Below, in pieces: positions 1-9,552 of a DNA stretch of 64,000 bases. The position numbers were made by a program, and so were the translations under genes. This DNA is from a virus. The number at the start of each line of letters is the position of its first letter. Positions within the stretch are counted from its first letter, which is position 1. The notes beneath the pieces were generated by a model. The model saw nothing but the letters and a program-made list of their open reading frames with translations. It ran no database searches and was not told the origin of the DNA. The DNA lies in the IMG/VR virus record IMGVR_UViG_3300028571_000830, positions 52,918-116,917 of that record; one strand, given 5' to 3'.

Positions 1-3000
1 GATCCTGTCATTGTCATTGTTTGATTTGGAAATTTTAATGAATATTCACCTGAAACAGCAGCAGAACTTGCAGCTCTACCTCTTACTTGTAGTGTAAAAG
101 TAGGATAGGTCGTTTGGTTTGGGTATTCAAAATGCAATCTATTAATGTTCCATTCAAATCTTCTTGTTAAAGAAGGACTGGGAACTATATTATCTGAAGA
201 TAAAAGATAAGCATTAGCAGCAGCATCTCCTGGTACATAAAAATTCAAAGCTCCCACAGCTGAAACAATATTACTTGATGGTGTCACTCCCAAAGTATCT
301 ATATAAGCACACACATCTAAAGAAGTATTATCATACATATCTACAACTAATATAGATATCTGTGTAGGGCTTTGTGTTGTAGTGGTGGTTGTAGTGGGTT
401 CAATTGTTGTTGTAGTGGTGGTTGTAGTGGGTTCAATTGTTGTTGTAGTGGTGGTTGTGGTAGGTTCTAATGTTGTTGTAGTGGTGGTTGTGGTAGGTGC
501 TACAGTTGTAGTGGTGGTTGTAGTTGGTGTAGGAACTTCTTCTGCTGTTCCACCTAAATCACAATATAACACTGTTGTAGTGGTAGTGGTGGTTGCAGGA
601 AGTTCTGCTGTTCCTGCTAATTCACAATTATAAGCCACCACTGTTCCTGCTAAACGACAATCTATAGCAATGGTGGTAGTTGTAGTGGTGGTGGGTTGTG
701 GAACCAATTCACCTACAATAGCATCAATTTCACTACAGCAATCATTAAGTCCTGAATAGAAGAAGTTATTTTCAGCTACATACCAATTAGGTAAATAACT
801 ATGGAATGAAATCCAACTCTTTGTATTAAAGTTAAATGAAACTGACCAAGACTTATTACAGAAGTAATCAAGATCTGTAAGATACACTTGTGTTAATATC
901 TCCACATCATTCACTATTTCTTTTACATAGTATTCTTTTGTAATTGAATCATATATAATGTTATTTGTTTTTGGAATATAGTCAAGCTTTGTAATGATTA
1001 TTCTATCATACTTGCTATCAAATACACCATGTAATCCTACACCAGTGAAATGATTATCTGTATCCACTTCTGGAAAGTATTTTATAATCTCAAAAGCTAA
1101 ATGATCTGTAAACCATCTATTCATACCAGAACCAAAACCTGTTAAATCTGTAGCTTGGTTACCAGCAATTAAGAACACTTGTCCTCTCTTAGCATCTATT
1201 GTTATTTGTCCTTGTGGAATCTTTAACAACATCTTGTTTTGAGAACCTACATATCCAAGATCTGTTTCTGCAAAATCAATAGCAGGGGAAGATTCAAATA
1301 GTCTACTATTACCTACGTAAGCAGCTTGGGGATTACTTGTATTGATTGTTAATAAAGTGTTATATAATAAACTCTTATTATCAAATCTAGCAAGAACAGC
1401 TTTGTTCTCAATACCATCTAATGATGTAAGATTACCATAATTCTGAGGAAAATCAAAATAAGAAACAGCTCTATAAATTAACCAATTATTTACTATATTA
1501 CCTACAGTGCTTATCTGAGGATCAGAATAAATTGCTCTAAATGGAAACACTGTTTTACATAAGTCAGGAGTCCAGTTAATAGGAAGATGACTAAAGAAGT
1601 TTTCTGTATTTTGTTTAGAGAATGTAGTGTTATAGTAATATGTATTATCTTGAGCAATTGTTACATTGCTTTCTTGTACCCAATCATCAGGTATATCTGT
1701 GCTAACATGAGGCCAGAAATCTCCTTCTTTATTATTAAAGGCTTGACGTAAGTCTACATTATATCCTGATTCACAATAGAAATAAGGAATACCATAAGCA
1801 AACAAATACATCTTACCATCATAGAAAGTTCTTCCTGGATTAGTTTCAGGAGTTTGACTGTTAGGACAATCTAGATTGTGAGCTTTAATTGATATAAAGT
1901 TTCTTAGATTTATACCATCTACAGAAACATCACTAAGAACAGATCTTGCTGAAAACCAATACTCAGGATATGCAACATTTCCTATCTCATCATAATATAT
2001 ATCAGAATCATCAGGAGCTCCCACTCTATTATCTATAAAGAAAGGAAGTTTAGTTTTAAAAGCAAACTTACTAATAAATGTATCACCACCAAACACTGTA
2101 TCATACACTGGTGCAAGGATGGGTGTAATATCTCTTTGGAATCCAGTATCTATTGTATCATATGAATAGATTTGTCCCCATTGATTTACAAATTGATTCT
2201 TTAATGAAGCGTAATAAGAAACAACAGAAGTGGAAGATATTTCTTCAGGTTTACTACAATCTTTTTCAGATAGAACAAATCTTGAATCATCTGTAACCAT
2301 AGGTATTCCACTAGGAGCTATAGATGGTGTTTTATCTGGAAATGGTAATGGTGGTTTAGCATCATCAGTTTTTAAATAAACTGAAGATTCTCTTTGCCAG
2401 TTGTTTATATTTTTATCATCACCAACACTCTGTACACCAGGAATTAAATACTGAGCAATATCAAGAGTTCTTTGTTTAATACCTAATACACCATCTGCAC
2501 TAGTAGCTGCATTATCAATATACCCACTATAGTCATAACTACCTATTGAGTTAAATGAATAAGCATAGTTACGTCTAGTTATACCATTGATATAAATAGT
2601 TAGATATGATTGATATGCTGCAAATAAAACAGAAGCATCTAATGATCCTGTTATAGAAGCAATATCAGTGGAGCTCTTTAATGCATCTTCTTGAGCTTCT
2701 CTACTAATCATTTTATAAAGAGCATTCTTTCTCACTTGAACAAAATGAGCCCTACCAGCTCCAAACATTACATTTTCAAGTTTAAGAATATCTCCTAAGA
2801 ATGGTTGACCAAAAGAAGTTTCTGGAGAGTTGAATACATGTCTATATTTAGAACCATCTGTATTAAATCCATCTAAGTTTTTAGGAACACAGATATCATA
2901 ACCAACAGATCCCACTTCAACAATAGTATAATTCTTAGCTCCTCCTACTACCCATTCAGGAATAACTAAAGAATTAACTCTAGTGGCTCCTGTCACTCCT

Positions 3001-5285
3001 ATTAAAGTTTTATTAGGAGGTTGTGTACAACAATCCACTGATGGGGCAGCATCTATACTGCAATAAGCACAAAGAGAAGGATAAGGTGCAGGACTTCCAC
3101 AAGTAAAGCCAGGTTTTTCCCCTATAGTGGGAAAGTGTATATTAAAACTTGCAGAAAAAGAACCAACAGGAAGGATTTCATATATCTTATATGTATGACA
3201 TTCAAAGCATCCCTTACCACTAATAATTTTTGGAGAAGGAAAATCAAGACAACAGAAGTTTAAAGTTTCTCCTACAGATGTAGCTTGTTTTGTAACGATT
3301 GTATTTGTATAACAATCTATATATTCAACTGTGAATATACCAGCACTGAGTTCTGTAACAGTTACACTAAAGTTTCTACATATGGCATTACCACCATCTT
3401 TTGCATTTGCTGTATAGGCATTGTTTTGAGCTAGTAAGAATGGATCTATAGAAAGATCATTATAAGGATAGTTAGGATAGTAGTATTCTGTTCCTTCTCT
3501 ATCATACTTACCAACATTTCTAAGAATACCTTTTGCAACAATAGATCTGTTTGTATTTCTATTACCTCTTACAATCTTAAAGCCTTCTATATTATCTTTT
3601 TCAGTTTGTGAAAGACCTGATTGACCAATCAATGCTGTTATTTGTGATAAGTCTACACTTACACCAATAGGATATATAGCATCCTTTTGTACAGTCATTG
3701 CTCCTGGAGAGGAGAATATAGCTGACTCATAAATAGGACTTATAAGAGCATCTGGAAACTTATGATGTCTAATTGGTTGGTTTGATAAGTCTCCCCAAAC
3801 TAATTCATTACATGGATAGGTTTCTGTTGATTCCCAATAAGCAAATTCACCATATTGGTAATTACCTTTATAGCTAGTTGATGTGTTATACTCTGGAGAA
3901 AATCCTGTTACAGTGGCACTGTTATATATCTTCCACCAAGGACTAGTTCCTGTAAGAGGATCTGGTTCTCCTATAAAATCATTGTTGGTAGGAGATACAG
4001 GAGATAAGTCATTACCATTTGCACTTCTGCCTGGAATATGAAAACCATCAGTTTGTTTACCATTTTTTAATAAGAATACAATTTCAAATGCATACACCTC
4101 ATCACGCATGTACCCACGAAGGTTAGTTGCGTTAAGTCCATCAGCATAAGTTTCTGTATTAGGAATTCTATATGATTGCCATTGAAGAGTTATTTGATTT
4201 GCTATTCTTTGGTAATTAACTTTATCTATAGATGTTAATTGATCCCACACAAGAATGTCTCTCACCGTTGTAACATCTTGAGCTATTTCATAATATGGAA
4301 ACTTCTCAAAAATGTCTTGTAGCGTTAGTCTTATTTGTTCTTGATTTTGTCCAGTGTAAGTTATCACTGTTGAAACTTCATCAATAAAATATGTACCAAT
4401 TAATTCTACAGATGTAATAGCGTTAATAGTCTTTATAACAGCTAAGTTATAATATTGCCATTGTCCTGTTACATCTAGATTAGATATAGTGAGGTCAATA
4501 GATCTACCCACTGGATAATTAAAATTAGGAGTGGTGAGTTGTGGATCAGAAATAGGTGTGGGATTGGTTACTGAATAATAAGAAGAATAACCAAATCCTA
4601 TAGCATCTGAATATTGAATAGCAAATTGATATGTACCAGCAATTAAGTCTCCACCACTATTGATGTCAGTGATCTCTAACTGAGGAATAGAAAAATTAGG
4701 TTGAAGTAATAATTGATTACAGTCAAGTTCTTCAGTAAATTGTGGATCACATAAATCTGAAAAATAAGTTTGAATGTAAGGAATATTATCTATATCTAGA
4801 TATCTTCTAGGATTTAATCCATCAGTCCAATAAATTTCTGTAGTACAGTTTGTTATCTTGTGTACTGATTTATGAATAGGATTGTTAATATTAAAGTTTA
4901 AACATTTAGCATTAACAAGAGTGCGATATACACAATCATTGTTATCCATATATCCTATTTCAGAATCTTCTGTTTCAGGATTTACAATAAAGAATATATG
5001 TTTATTTTTTTCAAATATAGAATGAGTACCAATCAGTTGATATCCTTCAGGAAAATTAAAGCAAAGCTCATTCCCTGGTTCATTTTGATAATTAACAGAA
5101 TTTGCATCAAAGTTTTCTACAGCAGCATTTAAAGCATACGTAAGACTGCCTTTGTTAATCTGATTAATAGATTGATCTAAATTTAATCCAACAGTGGCAC
5201 TGTTATATTCTTGATTAACAGAACTACTATCAGGACTAACTAAATTCTTTATTTTGCTAACTATATTATTGTTATCTTCTGCCAT
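1..5285 (-). CDS. Giant tail protein, crAss-like muzzle type (partial)
   Basis: Open minus-strand frame from an ATG at 5285 to the left edge (about 1,760 codons, no stop reached), so the C-terminus is missing. The N-terminus begins MAEDNNNIVSKIKNLV. I read both ends and about 2.7 kb of the middle in this frame and found it open; codon usage is even. Long beta-rich stretches with many Tyr, Asn and Asp residues fit a tail tube or muzzle protein of crAss-like podoviruses, which is the largest virion protein and closes the tail tip. Near the window edge it holds Thr-rich linkers (362-690) and Cys-containing CxLAGTAE modules shared with two smaller tail proteins. It follows the 324 aa ring-type gene by 8 bases in the same operon. 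Virion role is likely; the muzzle assignment is inference from size, position and style. Confidence 0.8.
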   Translation of the reverse strand, partial: MAEDNNNIVSKIKNLVSPDSSSVNQEYNSATVGLNLDQSINQINKGSLTYALNAAVENFDANSVNYQNEPGNELCFNFPEGYQLIGTHSIFEKNKHIFFIVNPETEDSEIGYMDNNDCVYRTLVNAKCLNFNINNPIHKSVHKITNCTTEIYWTDGLNPRRYLDIDNIPYIQTYFSDLCDPQFTEELDCNQLLLQPNFSIPQLEITDINSGGDLIAGTYQFAIQYSDAIGFGYSSYYSVTNPTPISDPQLTTPNFNYPVGRSIDLTISNLDVTGQWQYYNLAVIKTINAITSVELIGTYFIDEVSTVITYTGQNQEQIRLTLQDIFEKFPYYEIAQDVTTVRDILVWDQLTSIDKVNYQRIANQITLQWQSYRIPNTETYADGLNATNLRGYMRDEVYAFEIVFLLKNGKQTDGFHIPGRSANGNDLSPVSPTNNDFIGEPDPLTGTSPWWKIYNSATVTGFSPEYNTSTSYKGNYQYGEFAYWESTETYPCNELVWGDLSNQPIRHHKFPDALISPIYESAIFSSPGAMTVQKDAIYPIGVSVDLSQITALIGQSGLSQTEKDNIEGFKIVRGNRNTNRSIVAKGILRNVGKYDREGTEYYYPNYPYNDLSIDPFLLAQNNAYTANAKDGGNAICRNFSVTVTELSAGIFTVEYIDCYTNTIVTKQATSVGETLNFCCLDFPSPKIISGKGCFECHTYKIYEILPVGSFSASFNIHFPTIGEKPGFTCGSPAPYPSLCAYCSIDAAPSVDCCTQPPNKTLIGVTGATRVNSLVIPEWVVGGAKNYTIVEVGSVGYDICVPKNLDGFNTDGSKYRHVFNSPETSFGQPFLGDILKLENVMFGAGRAHFVQVRKNALYKMISREAQEDALKSSTDIASITGSLDASVLFAAYQSYLTIYINGITRRNYAYSFNSIGSYDYSGYIDNAATSADGVLGIKQRTLDIAQYLIPGVQSVGDDKNINNWQRESSVYLKTDDAKPPLPFPDKTPSIAPSGIPMVTDDSRFVLSEKDCSKPEEISSTSVVSYYASLKNQFVNQWGQIYSYDTIDTGFQRDITPILAPVYDTVFGGDTFISKFAFKTKLPFFIDNRVGAPDDSDIYYDEIGNVAYPEYWFSARSVLSDVSVDGINLRNFISIKAHNLDCPNSQTPETNPGRTFYDGKMYLFAYGIPYFYCESGYNVDLRQAFNNKEGDFWPHVSTDIPDDWVQESNVTIAQDNTYYYNTTFSKQNTENFFSHLPINWTPDLCKTVFPFRAIYSDPQISTVGNIVNNWLIYRAVSYFDFPQNYGNLTSLDGIENKAVLARFDNKSLLYNTLLTINTSNPQAAYVGNSRLFESSPAIDFAETDLGYVGSQNKMLLKIPQGQITIDAKRGQVFLIAGNQATDLTGFGSGMNRWFTDHLAFEIIKYFPEVDTDNHFTGVGLHGVFDSKYDRIIITKLDYIPKTNNIIYDSITKEYYVKEIVNDVEILTQVYLTDLDYFCNKSWSVSFNFNTKSWISFHSYLPNWYVAENNFFYSGLNDCCSEIDAIVGELVPQPTTTTTTTIAIDCRLAGTVVAYNCELAGTAELPATTTTTTTVLYCDLGGTAEEVPTPTTTTTTTVAPTTTTTTTTLEPTTTTTTTTIEPTTTTTTTTIEPTTTTTTTQSPTQISILVVDMYDNTSLDVCAYIDTLGVTPSSNIVSAVGALNFYVPGDAAANAYLLSSDNIVPSPSLTRRFEWNINRLHFEYPNQTTYPTFTLQVRGRAASSAAVSGEYSLKFPNQTMTMTG
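362..690 (-). repeat. Thr-rich low-complexity tract inside the giant tail gene
   Basis: Tandem ACN-codon runs on the minus strand encode blocks of about seven Thr separated by LEP, IEP or VAP, in units of about 48 bases. Upstream in the protein, two Cys modules (CELAGTAELP and CDLGGTAEEV) alternate with Thr runs. The mixed ACA/ACC/ACT codons suggest selection at protein level as well as repeat expansion. The tract probably forms an extended linker. The plus-strand Val-rich reading across it is a mirror of this coding sequence. Confidence 0.85.
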
Positions 5286-5293
5286 GGTTAATT

Positions 5294-6268
5294 TTAGTTA
5301 TTTCTTCTTCCGAATCTATTAGTTCTATTAGGAAGTTCATACATATTAAACCTATTCAGATCATTTTTAATTCTTCTCTGTTTAGTCCAAGCATCTTGTT
5401 TCTTTATTTCAATATCAGCCATGATGAATGCCTCATCACAAAGTTGTTTATAATAAAGCATCTTTTGCTGTATCTGATTAAATGTTTCATCATTGATTTG
5501 GTTAGATAAAGTTTCAAAAACTTTATACTTAATAAATGCCTCAACAAATTCTCTAATACGATAGTTATCAGGAATCATTTGATTACCTCCACTATCATAT
5601 TCTGTAGCATACATAATTAAATGTACAATACCATTTCTAAAATTAGTTACAAACTTATTATCTCTAACATCAAATGAATCATAACTAGAAGATCCTGGAG
5701 TAAAGTTTCTATTATTAGTAGATGTATTTTCTGTAAGTGCCCAAGCATTTGTGTACTCTACACTACAGTTTTGTCTTGCAGAAATATTACCTGGTTTTAA
5801 TAAATATTGTCTTTGATAAGATCTTGGAGTAGAACTATTAGTCTTGTAAACAGCTTGAATAAGTTCAGGCATACAATTGCCATCGCACTCAGGATTACGA
5901 CATGATGGACTGTTACAAGGTGTACCTCCTATAGTTAAAGGAGCCACTTGAATAGTGGTGAGTGAAGCAGCTTGAGAATAAAATGAACTAGCATCTTGAT
6001 AAGGTCTCATAGAGATTTCAGCACACATCCAAGCTTCTCTAACAGCAAAAAAGTTATCTGGTAGTCTAGCTTCAAAATCTTCAATTACTAAAGCTTGTTC
6101 ACTTATAACATAAGTGGCTCTTCCTAGTTTTCTAAGACACTTATCAAGATAGGTGGGAAACATTAAGTCATCCACAGCACCTGTATCCATATATGACTTA
6201 AGTTCTTCTTTTACTATACTATATACAGGTTCAGGAGAAACAAAATTATATTTATAATAGTAACTCAT
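5294..6268 (-). CDS. Virion ring/tail-hub type protein
   Basis: 324 aa protein starting MSYYYKYNF. No enzymatic motif is visible. It has a Cys-rich patch near residues 117-132 (CNSPSCRNPECDGNC) that could bind a metal, and an alpha-helical C-terminus with a basic Arg-rich end. It lies directly upstream of the giant tail gene and downstream of the IHF-like gene with gaps of 8-9 bases, the place where crAss-like phages keep the ring proteins joining portal and tail. Ring-protein identity is inferred from position, size and general resemblance, not proven by a motif. Confidence 0.6.
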   Translation of the reverse strand: MSYYYKYNFVSPEPVYSIVKEELKSYMDTGAVDDLMFPTYLDKCLRKLGRATYVISEQALVIEDFEARLPDNFFAVREAWMCAEISMRPYQDASSFYSQAASLTTIQVAPLTIGGTPCNSPSCRNPECDGNCMPELIQAVYKTNSSTPRSYQRQYLLKPGNISARQNCSVEYTNAWALTENTSTNNRNFTPGSSSYDSFDVRDNKFVTNFRNGIVHLIMYATEYDSGGNQMIPDNYRIREFVEAFIKYKVFETLSNQINDETFNQIQQKMLYYKQLCDEAFIMADIEIKKQDAWTKQRRIKNDLNRFNMYELPNRTNRFGRRNN

Positions 6269-6277
6269 AATATTAAA

Positions 6278-6754
6278 TTATTTTTTCCACTCTTGATAGA
6301 GATATTGATATTTATCCTCAATTTTAAGGAAATGTGATAGTAGTCTTGATGTAGCTCTTGAAGGTTTAAAGTACCATAGTTCTAGATGTTTGAATCTAGC
6401 TGTATCTTTAAACCACATCCATCCAAAGAAGTAGCCTTCTGTATGGTAGTTGAAGTTATAAATTACTTTACCCTTCTCTTTAGTCTTTTGCCAATCTATA
6501 GGAAGATTGATAAACTCTTTACCGTTTATACCTTTAATTTTTTTTCTTTTCTTTTTGTTAATGGAGAATTCTCCAAATCCAAAAGGAAGTTTTGCTCTTT
6601 CACCAGTTTCTAGAATGTATTCTTTATAAGATTCATTAAATGCATATATTATAACTTTCCATTCATCAAATGATATCTTTATAGAACTATGTTTCTTACA
6701 AAAGTTGTTATAATTATCTTTGCTAGAACTTCTCCAATCAACTCTCGTTCTCAA
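6278..6754 (-). CDS. IHF-like virion-region protein
   Basis: 158 aa, basic. The segment LPFGFGEFSINKKK (about residues 56-69) resembles the beta turn of HU/IHF proteins, where a GFG(T/K)F motif leads into the DNA-binding arm. crAss-like phages are known to carry IHF-like proteins next to the ring and tail genes, and some of these folds are virion components. Aromatic-rich C-terminal half (YFFGWMWF) is unlike classical IHF, so a structural connector role is as likely as DNA bending. Packed between the 324 aa and 242 aa genes in one operon. Confidence 0.55.
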   Translation of the reverse strand: MRTRVDWRSSSKDNYNNFCKKHSSIKISFDEWKVIIYAFNESYKEYILETGERAKLPFGFGEFSINKKKRKKIKGINGKEFINLPIDWQKTKEKGKVIYNFNYHTEGYFFGWMWFKDTARFKHLELWYFKPSRATSRLLSHFLKIEDKYQYLYQEWKK

Positions 6755-6760
6755 GTTATA

Positions 6761-7489
6761 TTATCTTGTTGGTGGTACATTGGCAGCCTGACCATCTAGA
6801 TTATCTGATGTAATGTCAGTTTTTAATTGGAAGTAGGTGGACAAGAGCTTTTGTGATGTTAACTCTAACACTTGCTTCTCTAGATATCCTGGAAGAGAAA
6901 ATGGTTTATCCAATGGATTCATACACCAATCTTCATCAGATGGTCCACAACCCCCACATCCAGTTTCAGGATACATAAGTTCATTAGGAACTTCTTGTTC
7001 AAAACAAGCAGCAAGTCTAATTGCTTGAAGCAATGGGTTATTTACATATAGATAATCATTTAATATCCAATAGTATTCTTCCTTCTTTATAATTGGAAGC
7101 TTTATCAGATTTGTATATCTGTTGATAGTTATCTCTTTTAGTTTAGTTCCTGTGCCTCCCATAGCATTAATAGAATAAACTCCTTGAATAAGATATTGAT
7201 AATTTCCTTCAGATATACGAGGAATTTTGTATTTAGTTCTAGCAACGTTACAAGGATCTTGATAATCACAACATTCAGAAATAGGAACTTCAATCATTTC
7301 AAGACATGGGATAGTAGTGAATAGAGTACTAGTAGCCCAAAGTTTTCTAAGATTAGTCTCTCTCTTAATCAATAAGATACTATTATTACGTATCTCAGAA
7401 GCAATAGCTCTATCTGTCAGTAAACTATCTGTTGATAGGATTTTATGCATAGAACGTACATCTGAAACTAACTTTCTTAATGTTGCCAT
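6761..7489 (-). CDS. Ring/connector-type virion protein
   Basis: 242 aa protein starting MATLRKLVSDVRSM. The N-terminal third contains LLTDRAIASEIRNN followed by a basic helix, a pattern I associate with the connector or ring proteins of crAss-like phages. A Cys/Gly-rich segment near residues 175-190 (TGCGGCG) could bind metal. The gene is separated by only 3-6 bases from its neighbours, so it is cotranscribed with the metallophosphoesterase upstream and the IHF-like gene downstream. Exact role is inferred from context. Confidence 0.5.
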   Translation of the reverse strand: MATLRKLVSDVRSMHKILSTDSLLTDRAIASEIRNNSILLIKRETNLRKLWATSTLFTTIPCLEMIEVPISECCDYQDPCNVARTKYKIPRISEGNYQYLIQGVYSINAMGGTGTKLKEITINRYTNLIKLPIIKKEEYYWILNDYLYVNNPLLQAIRLAACFEQEVPNELMYPETGCGGCGPSDEDWCMNPLDKPFSLPGYLEKQVLELTSQKLLSTYFQLKTDITSDNLDGQAANVPPTR

Positions 7490-7492
7490 TAT

Positions 7493-8692
7493 TTACAATC
7501 TAAATTCAAATTCACTTATTTTTCCTAAAGTTTTATCATAAACTAAAGCTAACCCAGCTCTAATTGAATGTACAAAATTATTATCTAAATGCCATCTATC
7601 AGTTCCTGAAAGACTAGGCATTTGTTGTATTCTCACTCCTTTAACTTCTTTAGCCATATAGTGATGTTTATCTCCTGTATGCACTTCTCTATATTTAGCA
7701 TTACCAAAATCTTGGCTATATTGAGGATGTGTTGCAAATAGTAGAGGAAGATCTTCCACTTTACAATTACCATGATGATAACCAATAAAAGTGTTTCCTA
7801 ATACAACAGTTTTAACTACACTATGTTCTCTATCAAAATAAATATTATCATCTTGAGCGAAATAAACTTGGAGGGCGTGTGCTAAATAATATGATTTAGT
7901 TCTATCATGATTACCTTGAACTAATACAATGTGCAGTTTACTACACACCTTTTTCATCATAGTGATTGTATCTACAAGTAGAGCAAATCCCAATTCATAC
8001 TCATCAGCATAATTAACAATAGTATCTTGTGGAGTACCATTAGTAGTTTGGTTTTGGTAGTTATCTGTGTGAAAGAAATCATTAGACACTGGAAATACAA
8101 TTGTATCTATATCATAAACTGCTTTTACATCATAGACTAATGTTGTAGCTGCTGAAAAATATCTATTACATCTTGTAGTCATAGAATTATCCCCATCTAC
8201 ATGACTTTTAGCCAAATGATAATCAGACAAAGATATTTCAACATCAACTGTTCTATCAATAAAATTAAGTTTAGGTTGTATTTGTTCTTTGTAATTAGAC
8301 TTATAATTTTCTAAAAACTTTGCAAAATCTTCAGGAGTATAATCGTTTGGTTTTTTAAGTTTGGAAAATACTGAAGATGTAAATTTTCCATTGGGAAGTA
8401 ATTTAGACCAATAGTTTGTAATGATATATTTATCTAAATTAATCTTATGTAATCTAGCTAACTCAATATCATTTTTAGGTTCATAACTTAGTATTAATGT
8501 ACTTTCTATTGTTCCTGTTTCATTGTTCACTTTACGAGTTGATTGATAATCTACATTATTGTTTTTCAACTGGTTAAGTAAATTATTAACTTCCATCTCA
8601 CTAATTCCAAGCTTTTTGGCATAAAAACTTTTACTTCCTTTTTGCTTCAACAGTCTTTTTAACTGATATAGAAGCTCTTGGTTTTCAGACAT
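7493..8692 (-). CDS. Metallophosphoesterase with N-terminal helix-turn-helix
   Basis: 399 aa. Calcineurin-like phosphoesterase motifs are in order: SDYH (156-159), SNDFFH (203-208), GNHD (260-263), GYHHG (304-308) and HTGDKHH (338-344). These are the metal ligands of the family, which hydrolyses phosphomono- or diesters including nucleic acid ends. Residues 1-45 read as a small helix-turn-helix (KLGISEMEVNNLLNQL), suggesting a DNA-binding extension. A Bacteroidota-like promoter lies just upstream. Its place in the virion operon is odd for a nuclease; it could act in packaging, genome-end processing, or be carried in the particle. Enzyme class is clear, substrate is not. Confidence 0.85.
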   Translation of the reverse strand: MSENQELLYQLKRLLKQKGSKSFYAKKLGISEMEVNNLLNQLKNNNVDYQSTRKVNNETGTIESTLILSYEPKNDIELARLHKINLDKYIITNYWSKLLPNGKFTSSVFSKLKKPNDYTPEDFAKFLENYKSNYKEQIQPKLNFIDRTVDVEISLSDYHLAKSHVDGDNSMTTRCNRYFSAATTLVYDVKAVYDIDTIVFPVSNDFFHTDNYQNQTTNGTPQDTIVNYADEYELGFALLVDTITMMKKVCSKLHIVLVQGNHDRTKSYYLAHALQVYFAQDDNIYFDREHSVVKTVVLGNTFIGYHHGNCKVEDLPLLFATHPQYSQDFGNAKYREVHTGDKHHYMAKEVKGVRIQQMPSLSGTDRWHLDNNFVHSIRAGLALVYDKTLGKISEFEFRL

Positions 8693-8720
8693 ATATAGTC
8701 GAGTTTAGATAAAAATTTAG

Positions 8721-8753
8721 TAAAGATACAAAATAGTTTTTTAAAATACCAAA
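8721..8753 (-). promoter_or_regulatory. Candidate Bacteroidota-type promoter before the metallophosphoesterase gene
   Basis: On the minus strand TTTG (8750-8753) is followed after 21 bases by TATCTTTA (8721-8728), close to the Bacteroidota sigma-A pattern TTTG-N19..21-TAnnTTTG. The initiation codon at 8692 is about 28 bases further on. Found by eye in AT-rich DNA, so chance matches are possible. Confidence 0.4.
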
Positions 8754-8819
8754 TAATTTAAACCAACTACGTTATTGTCTATAATCAAATTAGTTATAAA
8801 ATAAAAAACTCCTGAGAAA

Positions 8820-9434
8820 TTAAATAATTTGTATTTTTTCTATATATGCTTTTTTTATAAATTTTTGTATAGAGTTATAATATTCTACACAAATAGGGTG
8901 AGAAAATTTATTTCTTTTTTTAACATTTTCAGATGCAGGTAACAGTTGAAGATTGCTTAAGCTATTAATTAAGTAAACAGGAGTTTCTTTAATAAACCAA
9001 GACACAGGTACTTTATGATCTATATGATAATTTTCTGGAATATTTCCAAATTTAATAACAAAGCAAGACTTAGTCCATCCTAAATAATCTTTAGATAATT
9101 TAAGTTTAGATTCATTTTTATAATTTAAAGTTCTCCAAACAAGATTATTAATAGATTTAATTTCTTTAGTATTATTAGTTGTTCTTTCTATTTTAGGTTT
9201 TATTGTATAATATTTATGTTGATTTTTTATATTGTACTCTTTTAAATATTGTTTACGACTAGGAGTAATAATTCTTTTATAGGATGATTGGTATAGTTTT
9301 CTATTATAGTTTTTACTTTTGTAATACTCTTGTCTACAAAGTTTACAATAACAATCTAAACCATCTTTACTGTTTTTCCTTTTACCAAAGTCAAGGTTAG
9401 GTTTAAGAGTTTTACATTTTATACAATTTTTCAT
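8820..9434 (-). CDS. Free-standing HNH homing-type endonuclease
   Basis: 204 aa, very basic. Two CxxC pairs at residues 4-7 and 30-33 form a probable N-terminal zinc finger. The HNH catalytic core is HIDH (137-140) followed by NLQLLP (161-166) and the third-motif Asn/Lys cluster N170-VKKRN. Such free-standing HNH genes spread between phage genomes by cutting alleles that lack them. It sits between the Thr-rich 201 aa tail gene and the metallophosphoesterase gene, outside any tight coding overlap, as expected for an inserted mobile gene. The family call is firm; the target is unknown. Confidence 0.85.
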   Translation of the reverse strand: MKNCIKCKTLKPNLDFGKRKNSKDGLDCYCKLCRQEYYKSKNYNRKLYQSSYKRIITPSRKQYLKEYNIKNQHKYYTIKPKIERTTNNTKEIKSINNLVWRTLNYKNESKLKLSKDYLGWTKSCFVIKFGNIPENYHIDHKVPVSWFIKETPVYLINSLSNLQLLPASENVKKRNKFSHPICVEYYNSIQKFIKKAYIEKIQII

Positions 9435-9451
9435 TTTATGTTAAAATAATA

Positions 9452-9484
9452 AGCCCCCAGTAATTTTCATACTAAGGGGCTTGA
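9452..9484 (-). terminator. Rho-independent terminator after the 201 aa tail gene
   Basis: Read leftward, AAGCCCC pairs with GGGGGCTT around a short loop and is followed by ATTATTTT. It closes transcripts coming from the Thr-rich tail genes and separates them from the HNH gene. Confidence 0.65.
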
Positions 9485-9552
9485 TTTAGTAAGAAAACCA
9501 ACAAACTTACTAAATAATTACTGTAAAACCAACAAAACAGGATTTTTGTATT

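Noticed and set aside
382-633. Plus-strand Val-rich open frame
   Set aside because: It is the mirror of the Thr-codon tract of the giant tail gene on the minus strand.
362-690. CRISPR-like repeat array
   Set aside because: Units are low-complexity Thr codons in frame, without unique spacers, leader or cas genes.
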